DNA from: Affinundibacterium amnicola
GTDB taxonomy: Bacteria > Pseudomonadota > Gammaproteobacteria > Burkholderiales > Burkholderiaceae_D
Assembly (NCBI RefSeq): GCF_014284275.1
Contig: NZ_JACOFU010000001.1
Span: forward strand, 620,001-684,000
Length of the DNA: 64,000 nucleotides
Direction of reading: 5' to 3'
The position numbers were made by a program, and so were the translations under genes. A model generated the notes under the pieces. The model saw only the letters and a list, made by a program, of their open reading frames with translations. It did not search any database and was not told where the DNA came from. Below are positions 38,613 through 48,206 of the stretch, in pieces; positions within the stretch are counted from its first letter, which is position 1; each line of letters opens with the position of its first letter.

Positions 38613-39071
38613 TTGAAAAAAATTATCTTAATCGCGACGGTGATCGCGGCCACTTTTTCCTTAAGTGCATGCGTGTCCACACGCACCTCAGGAAGTGTTT
38701 ATCGCCCATATCAAACGCAGAATGAAATGACGGTTCGTATGGGGGTAGTCGATTCAGTACGCGAGGTGACTATTGATGGTGGTCGCAGTGGTGTGGGAAC
38801 ACTGACTGGCGCTGCTTTGGGTGGACTGGCTGGCTCCAGTGTTGGCGGCGGGCGCGGATCAACTGCGACAGGGATTGTCGGTGCGGTTGTTGGTGGAATT
38901 ATTGGTAATAATGTGGAATCAAATGCGAATGTGCGCAAAGGTTTTGAAATTACGGTTCGTTTAGATAACGGTGAATTAAAAGCAATTACACAAGATGCGG
39001 ACGAAACATTCCGTCCTGGAGATCGCGTTCGTTTATTATCTGATCGTCGTACTACGCGCGTCACACATTAA
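38613..39071 (+). CDS. Glycine-zipper outer-membrane lipoprotein (SlyB/17-kDa antigen type)
   Basis: 152 residues from a TTG start at 38613, which is preceded by AAGGAG (38601-38606) with 6-nt spacing. The longer frame from 38541 has no signal and is rejected. The signal peptide ends in the lipobox LSAC, so the mature protein is lipidated. Residues about 60-110 are a glycine-zipper two-helix region (GAALGGLAGSSVGGG and VGAVVGGIIGNN), followed by a beta-rich SlyB-like tail (FEITVRLDNGELKAI, FRPGDRVRLL). The family contributes to outer-membrane integrity. It is monocistronic and converges on htpG with a shared terminator. Confidence 0.92.
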   Translation: MKKIILIATVIAATFSLSACVSTRTSGSVYRPYQTQNEMTVRMGVVDSVREVTIDGGRSGVGTLTGAALGGLAGSSVGGGRGSTATGIVGAVVGGIIGNNVESNANVRKGFEITVRLDNGELKAITQDADETFRPGDRVRLLSDRRTTRVTH

Positions 39072-39094
39072 GTATTACGTGTTTAACTTAAAAT

Positions 39095-39132
39095 AAAAAG
39101 CCGGAACTCTAAAGTTCCGGCTTCTATTTTTT
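39095..39132. terminator. Bidirectional terminator between the lipoprotein gene and htpG
   Basis: AAGCCGGAACT (39098-39108) and AGTTCCGGCTT (39113-39123) pair perfectly around CTAA, with AAAA on the left and TCTATTTTTTT on the right. It serves the plus-strand lipoprotein gene and, less strongly, htpG. Confidence 0.88.
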
Positions 39133-39147
39133 TGAGCCTTAAATTAC

Positions 39148-41061
39148 TTACTTGCTAACGTTTAACAGCATTTCGTTCAAACGTTTTACAAACGCACTTG
39201 GGTCCTCGAGTGTGCCGCCTTCCGCCAGCGCCGCTTGATCGAACAGTATGTGTGACCAATCATTGAACTTGGCTTCTTCGTATTTCAAACGTTGTACCAA
39301 GGGATGATCGGGATTGACCTCCAAAATCGGTTTAGATTCTGGCGCTGCCTGACCTGCGGCTTTCAACATGCGTACCAAATTACCTGAAAGCTCGTTTTCG
39401 TCAGCGACTAAGCAAGCTGGTGAATCAGTTAAGCGGAAGGTGATGCGAACGTCTTTAGCTTTATCAGCTAAGGCAGTTTTCATCTTTTCAACGAGATCTT
39501 TAAATTGCGTTTCGGTTTCTTCATGCTGCTTCTTCTCAGCTTCATCTTCCAATTTACCCAGATCCAAATCGCCTTTCGCGACTGATACCAAATCTTTACC
39601 TTCAAATGCAGTCAGGAAGGACAACATCCATTCGTCAACACGATCGGTGAGCAATAAGACTTCTACGCCTTTTTTGCGGAAAATTTCCAGGTGTGGGCTA
39701 TTTTTTGCTGCGGCAAAACTATCTGCCGTAACGTAGTAAATCTTATCTTGACCTTCTTTAGCGCGGGCAATATAGTCGGCTAGTGAAACGGTTTGGGACT
39801 CATTATCATTGTGCGTGGAAGCAAAACGGAGTAGGGCAGCGATACGATCTTTGTTCGCTGCGTCTTCGCCAACACCTTCTTTTAATACTTGACCAAATTC
39901 TTTCCAGAAGCTGGCAAATTTTTCCTTCTTGCTTTCTGCTTCATCGCCTTCCGCATTCGCCAAATCTTCCAGCATACCCAGCACACGTTTTGTAGATCCT
40001 TCACGGATCGCTTTGATATCGCGTGATTCTTGCAAAATTTCACGAGATACATTCAGAGGCAAATCGTTGGAATCAATAATCCCTTTTACAAAACGCAAAT
40101 AAACTGGCATCAATTGTTCGGCATCATCCATGATGAATACACGTTTGACGTAGAGCTTGATGCCACCACGTTTGTTGCGATCCCACATATCAAACGGCGC
40201 GCGGCTTGGAATGTACAGCAACTGTGTATATTCGCTGCGACCTTCGACGCGATTGTGTGTATGCGTCAAAGGCGCAGTGTAATCGTGCGAAATGTGTTTG
40301 TAGAATTCTGTGTATTGCTCAGGCGTGATGTCAGATTTGCTGCGAGCCCACAAGGCGCTCGCTTGATTGACAGTTTCAAGTTCGTCTTTGAGAACTTGTT
40401 CTTTTTTCTCGTCATCCCATTCTTCTTTTTGCATCAAGATAGGCAAAGAGATGTGGTCAGAATAAGTGCGAATGATGGATTTGAGTTTCCAAGAAGAGAG
40501 GAAATCATCTTCACCTTCGCGCAAATGTAAGGTGATAGAAGTGCCACGATCTTCTTTGGTGATTTGCTCTACACTGAAGTCGCCAGCGCCAGCAGATTCC
40601 CAACGTACGCCTTCGATTGCCGCTGTGCCGGCACGGCGTGATTCCACCGTCATTTTGTCTGCAACGATAAAGCCTGAGTAGAAACCGACGCCAAACTGAC
40701 CAATCATAGCGGCATCTTTTTGCTGATCGCCAGACAATTTGGAGAAGAATTCTTTGGTGCCAGATTTGGCAATCGTGCCCAGATGATTCACTGCATCGTC
40801 ACGTGTCATACCAATGCCGTTATCGCTGATGGTAATCGTGCGCGCGGCTTTGTCGAAACTAACTTTGATCTTTAATTCGGAATCATTTTCGAACAAGCTG
40901 GCATCGTTAATAGCTTCAAAACGCAATTTGTCGGATGCATCCGATGCATTAGAAATGAGTTCTCTTAAGAAGATTTCTTTGTTTGAGTACAAAGAATGGA
41001 TCATCAATTGGAGTAATTGTGAAACTTCTGCTTGAAATCCTAGGGTTTGTTTTTCTGACAT
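39148..41061 (-). CDS. htpG: Molecular chaperone HtpG (Hsp90)
   Basis: Bacterial Hsp90, an ATP-driven dimeric chaperone acting with DnaK on near-native clients. At 637 residues it has the family length. The N-terminal GHKL ATPase domain shows [16 protein letters not shown] (the metal/ATP-binding Asn), DNGIGM (N-box Asp) and [11 protein letters not shown] (lid); the middle and C-terminal dimerisation domains are complete, and the bacterial form lacks the eukaryotic MEEVD tail. GAGGAAAGC precedes the ATG. A sigma-32-like promoter lies 80-105 bp upstream, in keeping with heat induction. Confidence 0.98.
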   Translation of the reverse strand: MSEKQTLGFQAEVSQLLQLMIHSLYSNKEIFLRELISNASDASDKLRFEAINDASLFENDSELKIKVSFDKAARTITISDNGIGMTRDDAVNHLGTIAKSGTKEFFSKLSGDQQKDAAMIGQFGVGFYSGFIVADKMTVESRRAGTAAIEGVRWESAGAGDFSVEQITKEDRGTSITLHLREGEDDFLSSWKLKSIIRTYSDHISLPILMQKEEWDDEKKEQVLKDELETVNQASALWARSKSDITPEQYTEFYKHISHDYTAPLTHTHNRVEGRSEYTQLLYIPSRAPFDMWDRNKRGGIKLYVKRVFIMDDAEQLMPVYLRFVKGIIDSNDLPLNVSREILQESRDIKAIREGSTKRVLGMLEDLANAEGDEAESKKEKFASFWKEFGQVLKEGVGEDAANKDRIAALLRFASTHNDNESQTVSLADYIARAKEGQDKIYYVTADSFAAAKNSPHLEIFRKKGVEVLLLTDRVDEWMLSFLTAFEGKDLVSVAKGDLDLGKLEDEAEKKQHEETETQFKDLVEKMKTALADKAKDVRITFRLTDSPACLVADENELSGNLVRMLKAAGQAAPESKPILEVNPDHPLVQRLKYEEAKFNDWSHILFDQAALAEGGTLEDPSAFVKRLNEMLLNVSK

Positions 41062-41139
41062 GCTTTCCTCGATATTTAAGAATTGAAGGAGTAGAAACCG
41101 CGCCTACGCGGATTCAATGAATGTTTTAATGTGGGCATC

Positions 41140-41167
41140 AGGTGTGGCAGTAACGCGATATTTCAAG
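41140..41167 (-). promoter_or_regulatory. Sigma-32-like heat-shock promoter of htpG
   Basis: Read on the minus strand, CTTGAAA (complement of 41161-41167), preceded by CTCCCT, is followed after 13 bp by CCACACCT (complement of 41140-41147). This is close to the sigma-32 pattern CTTGAAA-N13-15-CCCCATNT. The -10 is imperfect. It lies about 80 bp before the htpG ATG. Confidence 0.6.
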
Positions 41168-41173
41168 AGGGAG

Positions 41174-41192
41174 ATGTAGACTTTTTCTACAT
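41174..41192. repeat. ATGTAGA/TCTACAT inverted repeat upstream of the htpG promoter
   Basis: ATGTAGA (41174-41180) and TCTACAT (41186-41192), 7-bp arms around CTTTT, lie just upstream of the htpG -35 in minus-strand direction. It could be an operator or a hairpin in an upstream transcript. The rest of the 347-bp htpG/typA gap (41062-41408) shows only the two promoters. Confidence 0.4.
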
Positions 41193-41361
41193 TTGAGTTT
41201 GGCGTGTATTTTGAACAAGCAAAGATAATCCCCTGATACAAAACGCCGTATAGGCGTGACAGAAACCCATCTTTTTGTCATCAATGCGTAGTAAGTCTTT
41301 GAAATAATGACGAAAATATCTGCATTGTTTGTAATCAAGACGTAAGTTTTGCATTGCAGCA

Positions 41362-41370
41362 TGCTATAAT
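41362..41370 (+). promoter_or_regulatory. Extended -10 promoter of typA
   Basis: TGCTATAAT (41362-41370) is a perfect TGN-TATAAT extended -10, about 38 bp before the typA ATG. No good -35 is at the right distance, which is normal for extended -10 promoters. Confidence 0.65.
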
Positions 41371-41408
41371 CGTCGGTTATTCGAATCACCTCCCAAATAA
41401 ATACAATC

Positions 41409-43244
41409 ATGACCAACAATACACGCGCTATTCGCAACATCGCCATTATCGCCCACGTTGACCACGGCAAAACTACGCTAGTGGATCAATTGCTGCGCCA
41501 ATCTGGTACTTTCCGTGATAATCAACAAGTTGATAATCGCGTTATGGATTCCAACGATATTGAGAAAGAGCGCGGTATCACGATTCTTTCCAAAAACTGT
41601 GCAGTTGAATACAAAGGCACACACATCAACATCGTTGATACCCCAGGCCATGCGGATTTCGGTGGTGAAGTTGAACGTGTATTGTCCATGGTTGACAGCG
41701 TGTTGTTGCTGGTTGATGCGCAAGAAGGTCCAATGCCGCAAACACGTTTCGTGACACGTAAAGCTTTGGCTTTGGGTTTGAAACCTATCGTGGTTGTGAA
41801 CAAAATTGACCGTGAAAACGCTGATCCTCAAAAAGCAGTTAACGCGACATTTGAATTGTTCGACAAACTCGGCGCAACCGACGAACAGTTAGATTTCCCT
41901 ATCGTTTACGCTTCTGGCTTCAAAGGCTATGCTGGCCTGGAAGATACAGTACGTGACGGTAACATGGAGCCATTGTTTGACGCGATCTTGAAACACGTTC
42001 CTGCACGTGAAGATGATCCAAATGGTCCATTGCAATTACAAATCACTTCTTTGGAATACTCTTCTTACGTAGGTAAGATCGGCGTTGGCCGTATCTTGCG
42101 TGGTCGTGTTCGCGCAGGTCAAGACGTAGTCTGGATGAATGGTCCAGAAGATAAACCGAGTAAAGCACGTATCAATCAAGTATTGACGTTCAAAGGTCTG
42201 GATCGTGTATTGGCTGATGAAGCATTGGCTGGCGATATCGTTTTGATCAATGGTATTGAAGAAATCAGTATCGGCTCCACCATTTGCGCACCGGACACAC
42301 CGGAAGGCTTGCCAATGTTGAAGATCGATGAACCAACATTGACGATGAACTTCATGGTTAACAGCTCACCATTGGCTGGTCGCGAAGGTAAATTCGTGAC
42401 GACACGTCAAATCCGTGATCGTTTAGATCGTGAATTGAAATCCAACATGGCTTTGCGCGTAGTGCAAGCTGAAGGTGACGACTCTACATACGAAGTTTCT
42501 GGTCGCGGTGAATTGCATTTGACAATTTTGATCGAAAACATGCGTCGTGAAGGTTTCGAATTGGCGGTTTCTCGTCCACGCGTTGTGTTCAAAATGGTAG
42601 ATGGCGTGCGCCACGAGCCGTATGAAAACTTGACGGTTGACGTAGAAGAAAACAACCAAGGCGGCGTGATGGAAGAGCTCGGTCGTCGTCGTGGTGATTT
42701 GCAAAACATGGAACCGGACGGTAAAGGTCGTGTGCGTTTGGAATACCGTATTCCAGCGCGTGGCTTGATCGGTTTCCAAGGCGAATTCATGACATTGACA
42801 CGCGGTACTGGTTTGATGAGTCACGTGTTTGATGAATACGCACCAGTTGATAATACTAAAGGTGAATTGGCTGGCCGTCGTAACGGTGTGTTGATTTCTC
42901 AAGATGACGGTGCAGCAGTTGCTTACGCGATCTGGAAATTGCAAGACCGTGGTCGTATGTTCGTCGTGCACAACGATCCAGTCTATGAAGGCATGATCAT
43001 CGGTATTCACTCACGTGATAACGATTTGGTTGTGAACCCGATTAAAGGTAAGCAATTAACCAACGTTCGTTCTTCTGGTACAGATGAAGCGGTGCGCTTG
43101 GTTCCACCAATTCAAATGAGTTTGGAATACGCGGTTGAATTCATTGAAGATGATGAATTGGTAGAAGTCACGCCGAAGAGCATTCGTTTACGTAAGCGCT
43201 TCTTGAAAGAACACGAGCGTAAAAAAGCATCTCGCGAAGCTTAA
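41409..43244 (+). CDS. typA: Ribosome-associated GTPase TypA/BipA
   Basis: Translational GTPase related to EF-G that helps 50S assembly and stress or low-temperature growth. At 611 residues it is standard. G1 is AHVDHGKTT, the switch-I region contains EKERGITI, G3 is [15 protein letters not shown], and G4 is NKIDR. EF-G-like domains III and V and the TypA-specific C-terminal domain complete it, with a basic tail. It is monocistronic, with an extended -10 promoter and a terminator. Confidence 0.98.
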   Translation: MTNNTRAIRNIAIIAHVDHGKTTLVDQLLRQSGTFRDNQQVDNRVMDSNDIEKERGITILSKNCAVEYKGTHINIVDTPGHADFGGEVERVLSMVDSVLLLVDAQEGPMPQTRFVTRKALALGLKPIVVVNKIDRENADPQKAVNATFELFDKLGATDEQLDFPIVYASGFKGYAGLEDTVRDGNMEPLFDAILKHVPAREDDPNGPLQLQITSLEYSSYVGKIGVGRILRGRVRAGQDVVWMNGPEDKPSKARINQVLTFKGLDRVLADEALAGDIVLINGIEEISIGSTICAPDTPEGLPMLKIDEPTLTMNFMVNSSPLAGREGKFVTTRQIRDRLDRELKSNMALRVVQAEGDDSTYEVSGRGELHLTILIENMRREGFELAVSRPRVVFKMVDGVRHEPYENLTVDVEENNQGGVMEELGRRRGDLQNMEPDGKGRVRLEYRIPARGLIGFQGEFMTLTRGTGLMSHVFDEYAPVDNTKGELAGRRNGVLISQDDGAAVAYAIWKLQDRGRMFVVHNDPVYEGMIIGIHSRDNDLVVNPIKGKQLTNVRSSGTDEAVRLVPPIQMSLEYAVEFIEDDELVEVTPKSIRLRKRFLKEHERKKASREA

Positions 43245-43279
43245 TAAGATTTAAATCAGGTTTAAATTAGTTCCAACAT

Positions 43280-43320
43280 AAGCCCGCTTGATGTCATATC
43301 AAGCGGGTTTCTGCTTTTTA
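43280..43320 (+). terminator. Terminator after typA
   Basis: AAGCCCGCTTGA (43280-43291) pairs with TCAAGCGGGTTT (43299-43310) and is followed by CTGCTTTTTA. Good stem, moderate T tract. Confidence 0.8.
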
Positions 43321-43336
43321 AATTCGGAGTTTGTGC

Positions 43337-44230
43337 ATGCAGCAACCTAGTCACAAAACAGCATTACTATTGATGATTATCGCGCCCACGATGTGGAGCA
43401 CGGCGGGTGTGTTGTCGCGTCAATTGGAATCTGCACGTGGATTTGAAGTCAGTTTTTGGCGTAGTTTTTTTGCGGCGCTCTTTGTCGGTACGGTTTTGGC
43501 TGGGCAACATAAAACAGGGCTTGGGCAGAAACTAAAAAGTTTAGGTCGCTATGGATTAGCCTCTGGTGTGATGTGGGCAGCGATGTTCACTTGCTTCATG
43601 TTGGCACTGACCATGACGACGGTCGCCAATGCTTTGATCGTTGAAAGTTTTGCACCTTTATTGACCGCAATTTTTGCTTGGATTTTTCTCTCGGAAAAAA
43701 TTCCAGGGCGCACTTGGCTTGCGATTGTGGTGGCTTTTTGTGGCATGTTGTGGATGTTCATTGATGGATTTTCGCAACTTGATTCACGTGGTTTGATCGG
43801 TGTGATGTTGGCACTTTGCGTTCCCTTTGCAGTGGCAGCGAATGTCATTATTTTGAAAAAAGGTGGGCAGCACGTGGATTTAATTCCGGCTGTATTAGTC
43901 GGTGGTGTTTTATCTGCGGTGTTGATGTTGCCATTTGCTTTGCCGCTGTCTGCTTCGCTGCATGACATCTTGATTTTGGCGACCTTAGGTGTGTTTCAGT
44001 TAGGCTTGCCGTGCATGATCATGGTGCATGCTGCCAAAGGTTTGAGTGCACCGGAAATATCCTTACTTTCTTTACTTGAAGTTGTACTCGGACCATTTTG
44101 GGTCTGGTTAGCCATTGGGGAAGAGCCTGCCAAAGCAACCTTAATGGGTGGAACCGTGGTTTTGGGGGCTTTGATCTTCAATGAAGTTATGGCCTTTCGC
44201 CAAGATAGGCAAGCAAAGAGCTTGTCATAA
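43337..44230 (+). CDS. EamA/DMT-family transporter
   Basis: 297 residues with about ten TM helices and two EamA repeats (the first about 10-140, the second about 155-290), the drug/metabolite transporter fold used for amino-acid or metabolite export. The start is ATG 43337, with CGGAG (43325-43329) 7 nt upstream. The substrate is unknown. It sits between typA and trhP without an obvious functional link. Confidence 0.92.
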   Translation: MQQPSHKTALLLMIIAPTMWSTAGVLSRQLESARGFEVSFWRSFFAALFVGTVLAGQHKTGLGQKLKSLGRYGLASGVMWAAMFTCFMLALTMTTVANALIVESFAPLLTAIFAWIFLSEKIPGRTWLAIVVAFCGMLWMFIDGFSQLDSRGLIGVMLALCVPFAVAANVIILKKGGQHVDLIPAVLVGGVLSAVLMLPFALPLSASLHDILILATLGVFQLGLPCMIMVHAAKGLSAPEISLLSLLEVVLGPFWVWLAIGEEPAKATLMGGTVVLGALIFNEVMAFRQDRQAKSLS

Positions 44231-44332
44231 CGCAGTATGTGAGAAATCGTCAGTTGTTAAACTGGCGCAAAATTGATTAACCTTGCGCGCACGAGATGTT
44301 CTTGATGCGCAGTATTTTAAGATGGTGTTGCA

Positions 44333-45718
44333 ATGTCAAATTCATCCTCCCAGCTATTGAAGTCGCCTGAATTATTATTGCCTGCAGGCTCCTTAGAGAA
44401 AATGCACGCTGCCTTTGATTTTGGTGCTGATGCAGTGTATGCAGGGCAGCCTCGTTACAGTTTGCGCGCACGTAACAATGAATTTTCTACGCTGGATATT
44501 TTGCAGCAAGGCATAGAAGGCGCACATGCACGTGGCAAATCTTTCTTCGTCGCTAGTAATATTTTCCCGCATAACTCCAAACTCAAAACCTATTTGATTG
44601 ATATGGAACCAGTGATCGCCATGAAGCCAGACGCGCTGATTATGGCTGACCCTGGTTTGATCATGATGGTGCGTGAAAAGTGGCCAGAAGTGAATGTGCA
44701 TCTCTCTGTACAAGCGAATGCCGTGAACTGGGCTGACGTTAAATTCTGGCAAAAGATGGGCTTAACCCGCGTGATTTTGTCGCGTGAATTATCTTTGGAC
44801 GAGATAGAAGAAATCAAACAGCGTTGTCCAGAAATGGAGCTCGAAGTCTTCGTGCACGGTGCTTTGTGTATCGCCTATTCTGGTCGTTGCTTATTGTCTG
44901 GTTACTTCAATCACCGTGATCCGAATCAAGGCACGTGTACCAATTCTTGTCGCTGGGATTACAAGGTTGAGAATGCGACAGAAAATGAAACCGGTGACTT
45001 ACAACGTATTCCAGTTGAAACCATCAAGTTTGATTTCAATAAGGCTTTAGAGGAAGCAAATCAATCATTCTCAGCGATGGGCGATATGCCACGACATCCA
45101 TTGGCCGATCGTCCATACCTGATCGAAGAAGCAGGGCGTCCAGGTAGTTTCATGCCTATCTTGGAAGACGATCATGGAACTTACATCATGAATTCTAAAG
45201 ATCTGCGTGCCATTGAACACGTCGAGCGTTTGGCGAAAATAGGTGTGGATTCCCTGAAGGTGGAGGGTAGAACTAAGTCTTTATACTATGTCGCGCGCAC
45301 CGCACAAACTTATCGTCGTGCGATTGATGATGCAGTTGCTGGTCGTCCGTTTAATGAGCAATTGTTGGGCGAATTAAATGGATTGGCAAACCGTGGCTAC
45401 ACAGATGGTTTCTATCAACGTCATCACACCCAAGATCATCAAAATTACATGGAAGGTGTATCCAAGGCGCATCGCAGTCAATACGTCGGCAATGTACTTT
45501 CTATCGAAGATGGCTGGGCTGAAGTGGAAGTCAAAAATCGTTTTTCAGTTGGCGATAAGATAGAAATTATTCACCCAAGTGGTAACGAAATTATTGATCT
45601 GGCACAGATACGCAATAAGCGGAATGAAGCAATCGATGTGATTGGTGGTGCCGGGCATAAAGTACGTATTCCCCTAGACGCGAAATACGATAAGGCATTG
45701 TTAGCACGGATGCTGTAG
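44333..45718 (+). CDS. trhP: tRNA hydroxylation protein TrhP (YegQ, U32 peptidase-like)
   Basis: 461 residues, the length of E. coli YegQ (453) rather than RlhA (about 650). The family uses prephenate and an iron-sulfur cluster to form 5-hydroxyuridine at tRNA wobble position 34. The U32 signature EVFVHGALCIAYSGRC and the following cysteines (LSGYFNHRD, GTCTNSCRW) are present, and the N-terminal ELLLPAGSLEKM and the RARNNEF opening match the family. Despite the old name no protease role is expected. It ends at a strong hairpin terminator. Confidence 0.93.
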   Translation: MSNSSSQLLKSPELLLPAGSLEKMHAAFDFGADAVYAGQPRYSLRARNNEFSTLDILQQGIEGAHARGKSFFVASNIFPHNSKLKTYLIDMEPVIAMKPDALIMADPGLIMMVREKWPEVNVHLSVQANAVNWADVKFWQKMGLTRVILSRELSLDEIEEIKQRCPEMELEVFVHGALCIAYSGRCLLSGYFNHRDPNQGTCTNSCRWDYKVENATENETGDLQRIPVETIKFDFNKALEEANQSFSAMGDMPRHPLADRPYLIEEAGRPGSFMPILEDDHGTYIMNSKDLRAIEHVERLAKIGVDSLKVEGRTKSLYYVARTAQTYRRAIDDAVAGRPFNEQLLGELNGLANRGYTDGFYQRHHTQDHQNYMEGVSKAHRSQYVGNVLSIEDGWAEVEVKNRFSVGDKIEIIHPSGNEIIDLAQIRNKRNEAIDVIGGAGHKVRIPLDAKYDKALLARML

Positions 45719-45771
45719 TTACTGAAATTGTTAGTATCGTGACTGAGCACGGTGAACTGAAGTGAATAGTT

Positions 45772-45818
45772 AATAAGGGCGAGTGATTGTGAAGCACAAT
45801 TGCTCGCCCTTATTTTTT
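45772..45818 (+). terminator. Terminator after trhP
   Basis: AATAAGGGCGAG-TGATTGTG pairs with CACAATTG-CTCGCCCTTATT (about 19 bp in total, one mismatch region) around AAG, followed by TTTT. It may also serve the converging DUF2863 gene. Confidence 0.88.
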
Positions 45819-45916
45819 GCCATTCGCCCCTAGGTGCCAACTTCACCGCATCTTAGACAGAAAATTAGATTACATCGCTACTAAGGTTTCTTAGCTACCA
45901 GTTCATGGTAACGGGT

Positions 45917-47164
45917 CTAGTGCAGATGGACAGATCCTTCTGGTGGCGCATCATCAGGCATTTCTGGATGCACCAGATCTCCTTCTGCATCGGCATATAA
46001 GGGCGCTTGACAGTCCTCGCAAAATTCCATGCCAAAAATATCCTCCAAAATTTGAATTTGGCTGATACCACTTTCTTTTAATAAGGTAGGAATTTCACCT
46101 TCACGCTCATCCATGGTCGAGATCGACGGGCCAACCAAAGCGTTGACTTCATCCTCTTGCTGATACAAAGGCCAGATCACACCATAAATAATTTCTGGCG
46201 CTTTCTTGAGTGTGAAGCCGACACGAATTTCATCCACTTGACCTGGGTGTGTTTCTGGTCCGAATCGACCTAAGATTGCACTCAATTCGCTCGCTTCAAC
46301 ATTCAGTGTCTGGCAGAGATAAAACACAGTTGCGCGAATAGAAATCGGTCGCACCAAGATATCTGCTTCTCGGCAGGCTGAATAATACGATTCAGGTAAG
46401 AGAAATTCAAAGCCACAGCCCGGCAGTAAATGCGCAATATCTGCATGTGCACGCTGTTTCCATAACAGCAGCGCAGCTTCCTTTGCTTTGGCAATATCAA
46501 AAGGCGATGGTGTCATTTGCCATTGAAATAATGGGGCGTTGCTTGGTGCAAGAACGACACCCAGTAAGTAACGGCTATCGGCCAGGAATGGCACGGTTTT
46601 TGGTAGCTCCTTGGGAGCAAGGATGGCTTTATTCTGTAAGAAATGTTGTGCCGTGTCATGCAATAAATCATTGATCGTGCAGTGATCTTGCGGTAATTGA
46701 TCAATCGAATATAAGGTCGGTAGTATGCAGACTTGTACACCCTTGCACAATAAAGATTCGCGCCAACTGGTAGTGAGTGATTTCAGTATCGCTGCGGGGA
46801 TATTACCCGATGCGATATCAAAGCGACTCCAAGCGAGTATCGGCGCCGCCACCAACAAAATATCGTAGGAACTATCTCCATCTTTAATTTGACCTGAAGT
46901 GGCAATTGACTCGATTGCCTCTATCAAAACTTCATAAGCATCTGGTTGATTTGTGAAAACGTGTTCTGCAGCGGCATCTAAAATACTCTGATGCTTTACT
47001 TCCAGATTTTTGGCGATCAAGGCATCGAGCAATGATTGCCAGTCGTTATCTTCTAAACGACTCCCTGCTTGCGATACCGCTAAAGATAGGTTAGCGATAC
47101 GCAATGCGTCGCCAGCTAGTTTTTGAATTTTCTTTTTAGGTGCGCGTCGCATACTATGTGTCAT
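45917..47164 (-). CDS. DUF2863 family protein
   Basis: 415 residues, cytoplasmic, with no TM or signal. The N-terminus is basic (RRAPKKKIQKLAGDALRIA). The chain is helical, then a mixed region including VDEIRVGFTLKK and VIWPLYQQEDE, and it closes in an acidic tail that holds a CxxC (FCEDCQAPLYADAEGD) and ends in a His-rich VHLH. It resembles DUF2863, which I know as a Burkholderiales-restricted family without known function. It lies 75 bp after the GST gene on the same strand. ATGs at codon 1 and codon 5 are both possible. Confidence 0.8.
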   Translation of the reverse strand: MTHSMRRAPKKKIQKLAGDALRIANLSLAVSQAGSRLEDNDWQSLLDALIAKNLEVKHQSILDAAAEHVFTNQPDAYEVLIEAIESIATSGQIKDGDSSYDILLVAAPILAWSRFDIASGNIPAAILKSLTTSWRESLLCKGVQVCILPTLYSIDQLPQDHCTINDLLHDTAQHFLQNKAILAPKELPKTVPFLADSRYLLGVVLAPSNAPLFQWQMTPSPFDIAKAKEAALLLWKQRAHADIAHLLPGCGFEFLLPESYYSACREADILVRPISIRATVFYLCQTLNVEASELSAILGRFGPETHPGQVDEIRVGFTLKKAPEIIYGVIWPLYQQEDEVNALVGPSISTMDEREGEIPTLLKESGISQIQILEDIFGMEFCEDCQAPLYADAEGDLVHPEMPDDAPPEGSVHLH

Positions 47165-47239
47165 TCCTTATCGGCTATGTTGTGCTGGCGCAGGTTTTGA
47201 TGGCGAGTGTCAATGAACAAACTCGCCAACAAGATAAAA

Positions 47240-47932
47240 CTATTTCTTTGCGTATTGTGATTGGCCAAACAAAATGTCTTTTGCTTTTGCGTCGGTTAAT
47301 GGTTTTCGATGATCTGCCAGTACCTTGAGTGCTTTTTGTACTGCTGCGCGTTGATTAATTTGATCGAACCAGCGTTTCGTATGGGGATAATCGTTCCAAT
47401 CTATGCCTTGGTTGGCCGCGGAACGAGCCCACGGAAAGCTGGCGATATCGGCGATTGTATAAGATTCACCGGCAAGATAGGCGTGATGACTTAACTGTTT
47501 TTCTAATACATTGTAGAGGCGCTTCGCTTCATTGGTATAACGATCATAGGCATAGTCAATTTTTTCGGGTGCATAAATCCGAAAATGATGCGCTTGCCCG
47601 AGCATAGGTCCAAATCCACCAACCTGAAACATCAGCCATTGCAAGCATTGATATTTTTCTCTATCGGTTTGGCCAAGAAATTGTCCAGCTTTACTCGCAA
47701 GATAAACCAAAATTGCACCTGATTCGAACAACGCAATTGGTTTGCCATCAGGGCCATCGGCATCGACTATCGCCGGAATTTTATTATTGGGCGAAATTGC
47801 AAGAAATTCGGGCGTAAATTGGTCTCCTGCACCAATATCAATCGGAATCGCCCGATAGCTTAAGCCACATTCCTCTAACATGATGTGCACTTTGTGACCA
47901 TTTGGCGTCGGCCAGGAATAGACGTCAATCAT
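47240..47932 (-). CDS. yfcG: Glutathione S-transferase, Nu class (YfcG-like disulfide-bond oxidoreductase)
   Basis: 230 residues. The thioredoxin-like N-terminal domain opens IDVYSWPTPNGHKV, with the Thr-Pro-Asn active-site segment of Nu-class GSTs, and has the cis-Pro loop NNKIPAIVD and glutathione-contact FESGAILVYLA. The all-helical C-terminal domain has WLMFQVGGFGPMLGQAHHF, a strong match in pattern to E. coli YfcG, which reduces disulfides of small molecules using glutathione without a catalytic cysteine. There is an extra C-terminal tail of about 20 residues. AAGGAGA precedes the ATG in minus-strand sense. Confidence 0.9.
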   Translation of the reverse strand: MIDVYSWPTPNGHKVHIMLEECGLSYRAIPIDIGAGDQFTPEFLAISPNNKIPAIVDADGPDGKPIALFESGAILVYLASKAGQFLGQTDREKYQCLQWLMFQVGGFGPMLGQAHHFRIYAPEKIDYAYDRYTNEAKRLYNVLEKQLSHHAYLAGESYTIADIASFPWARSAANQGIDWNDYPHTKRWFDQINQRAAVQKALKVLADHRKPLTDAKAKDILFGQSQYAKK

Positions 47933-48070
47933 TTCAAGAATCTCCTTAGTGGTTTAGTCAATTTGAACAGCATGAAATATTAGAAAAACTGATCCTGATT
48001 ATATCCTGAGCGTGCGTATTTCGAGTTCAACTTTGAGCTTGCGCCTACTTTGTCATATCACTCGTCAATA

Positions 48071-48191
48071 TCTAGATGGATTAATTCCCAGTTTATGTAT
48101 TAAAACAACAAAACTAAAAGAAATTAAAAAGAGTTAAAAAATATCTAGACAAAATAATCTAGATTATTTAATCTAGATCAATCGATCTACT
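48071..48191 (+). promoter_or_regulatory. TCTAGA operator array with 14-bp period upstream of blaI-like gene
   Basis: TCTAGA occurs at 48144, 48158 and 48172, and a partial copy TCTACT at 48186, exactly 14 bp apart; another TCTAGA is at 48071. CTAG is generally rare in proteobacteria, so the clustering is not chance. The array ends 15 bp before the repressor ATG and covers where its promoter must be, so autorepression by the BlaI-family protein is the natural reading. Confidence 0.7.
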
Positions 48192-48206
48192 TTACGTCAC
48201 GCACAA

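Noticed and set aside
44333..45718. Peptidase U32 as a true protease
   Set aside because: Length and signatures fit TrhP/YegQ, a tRNA hydroxylation protein; the peptidase name is historical.
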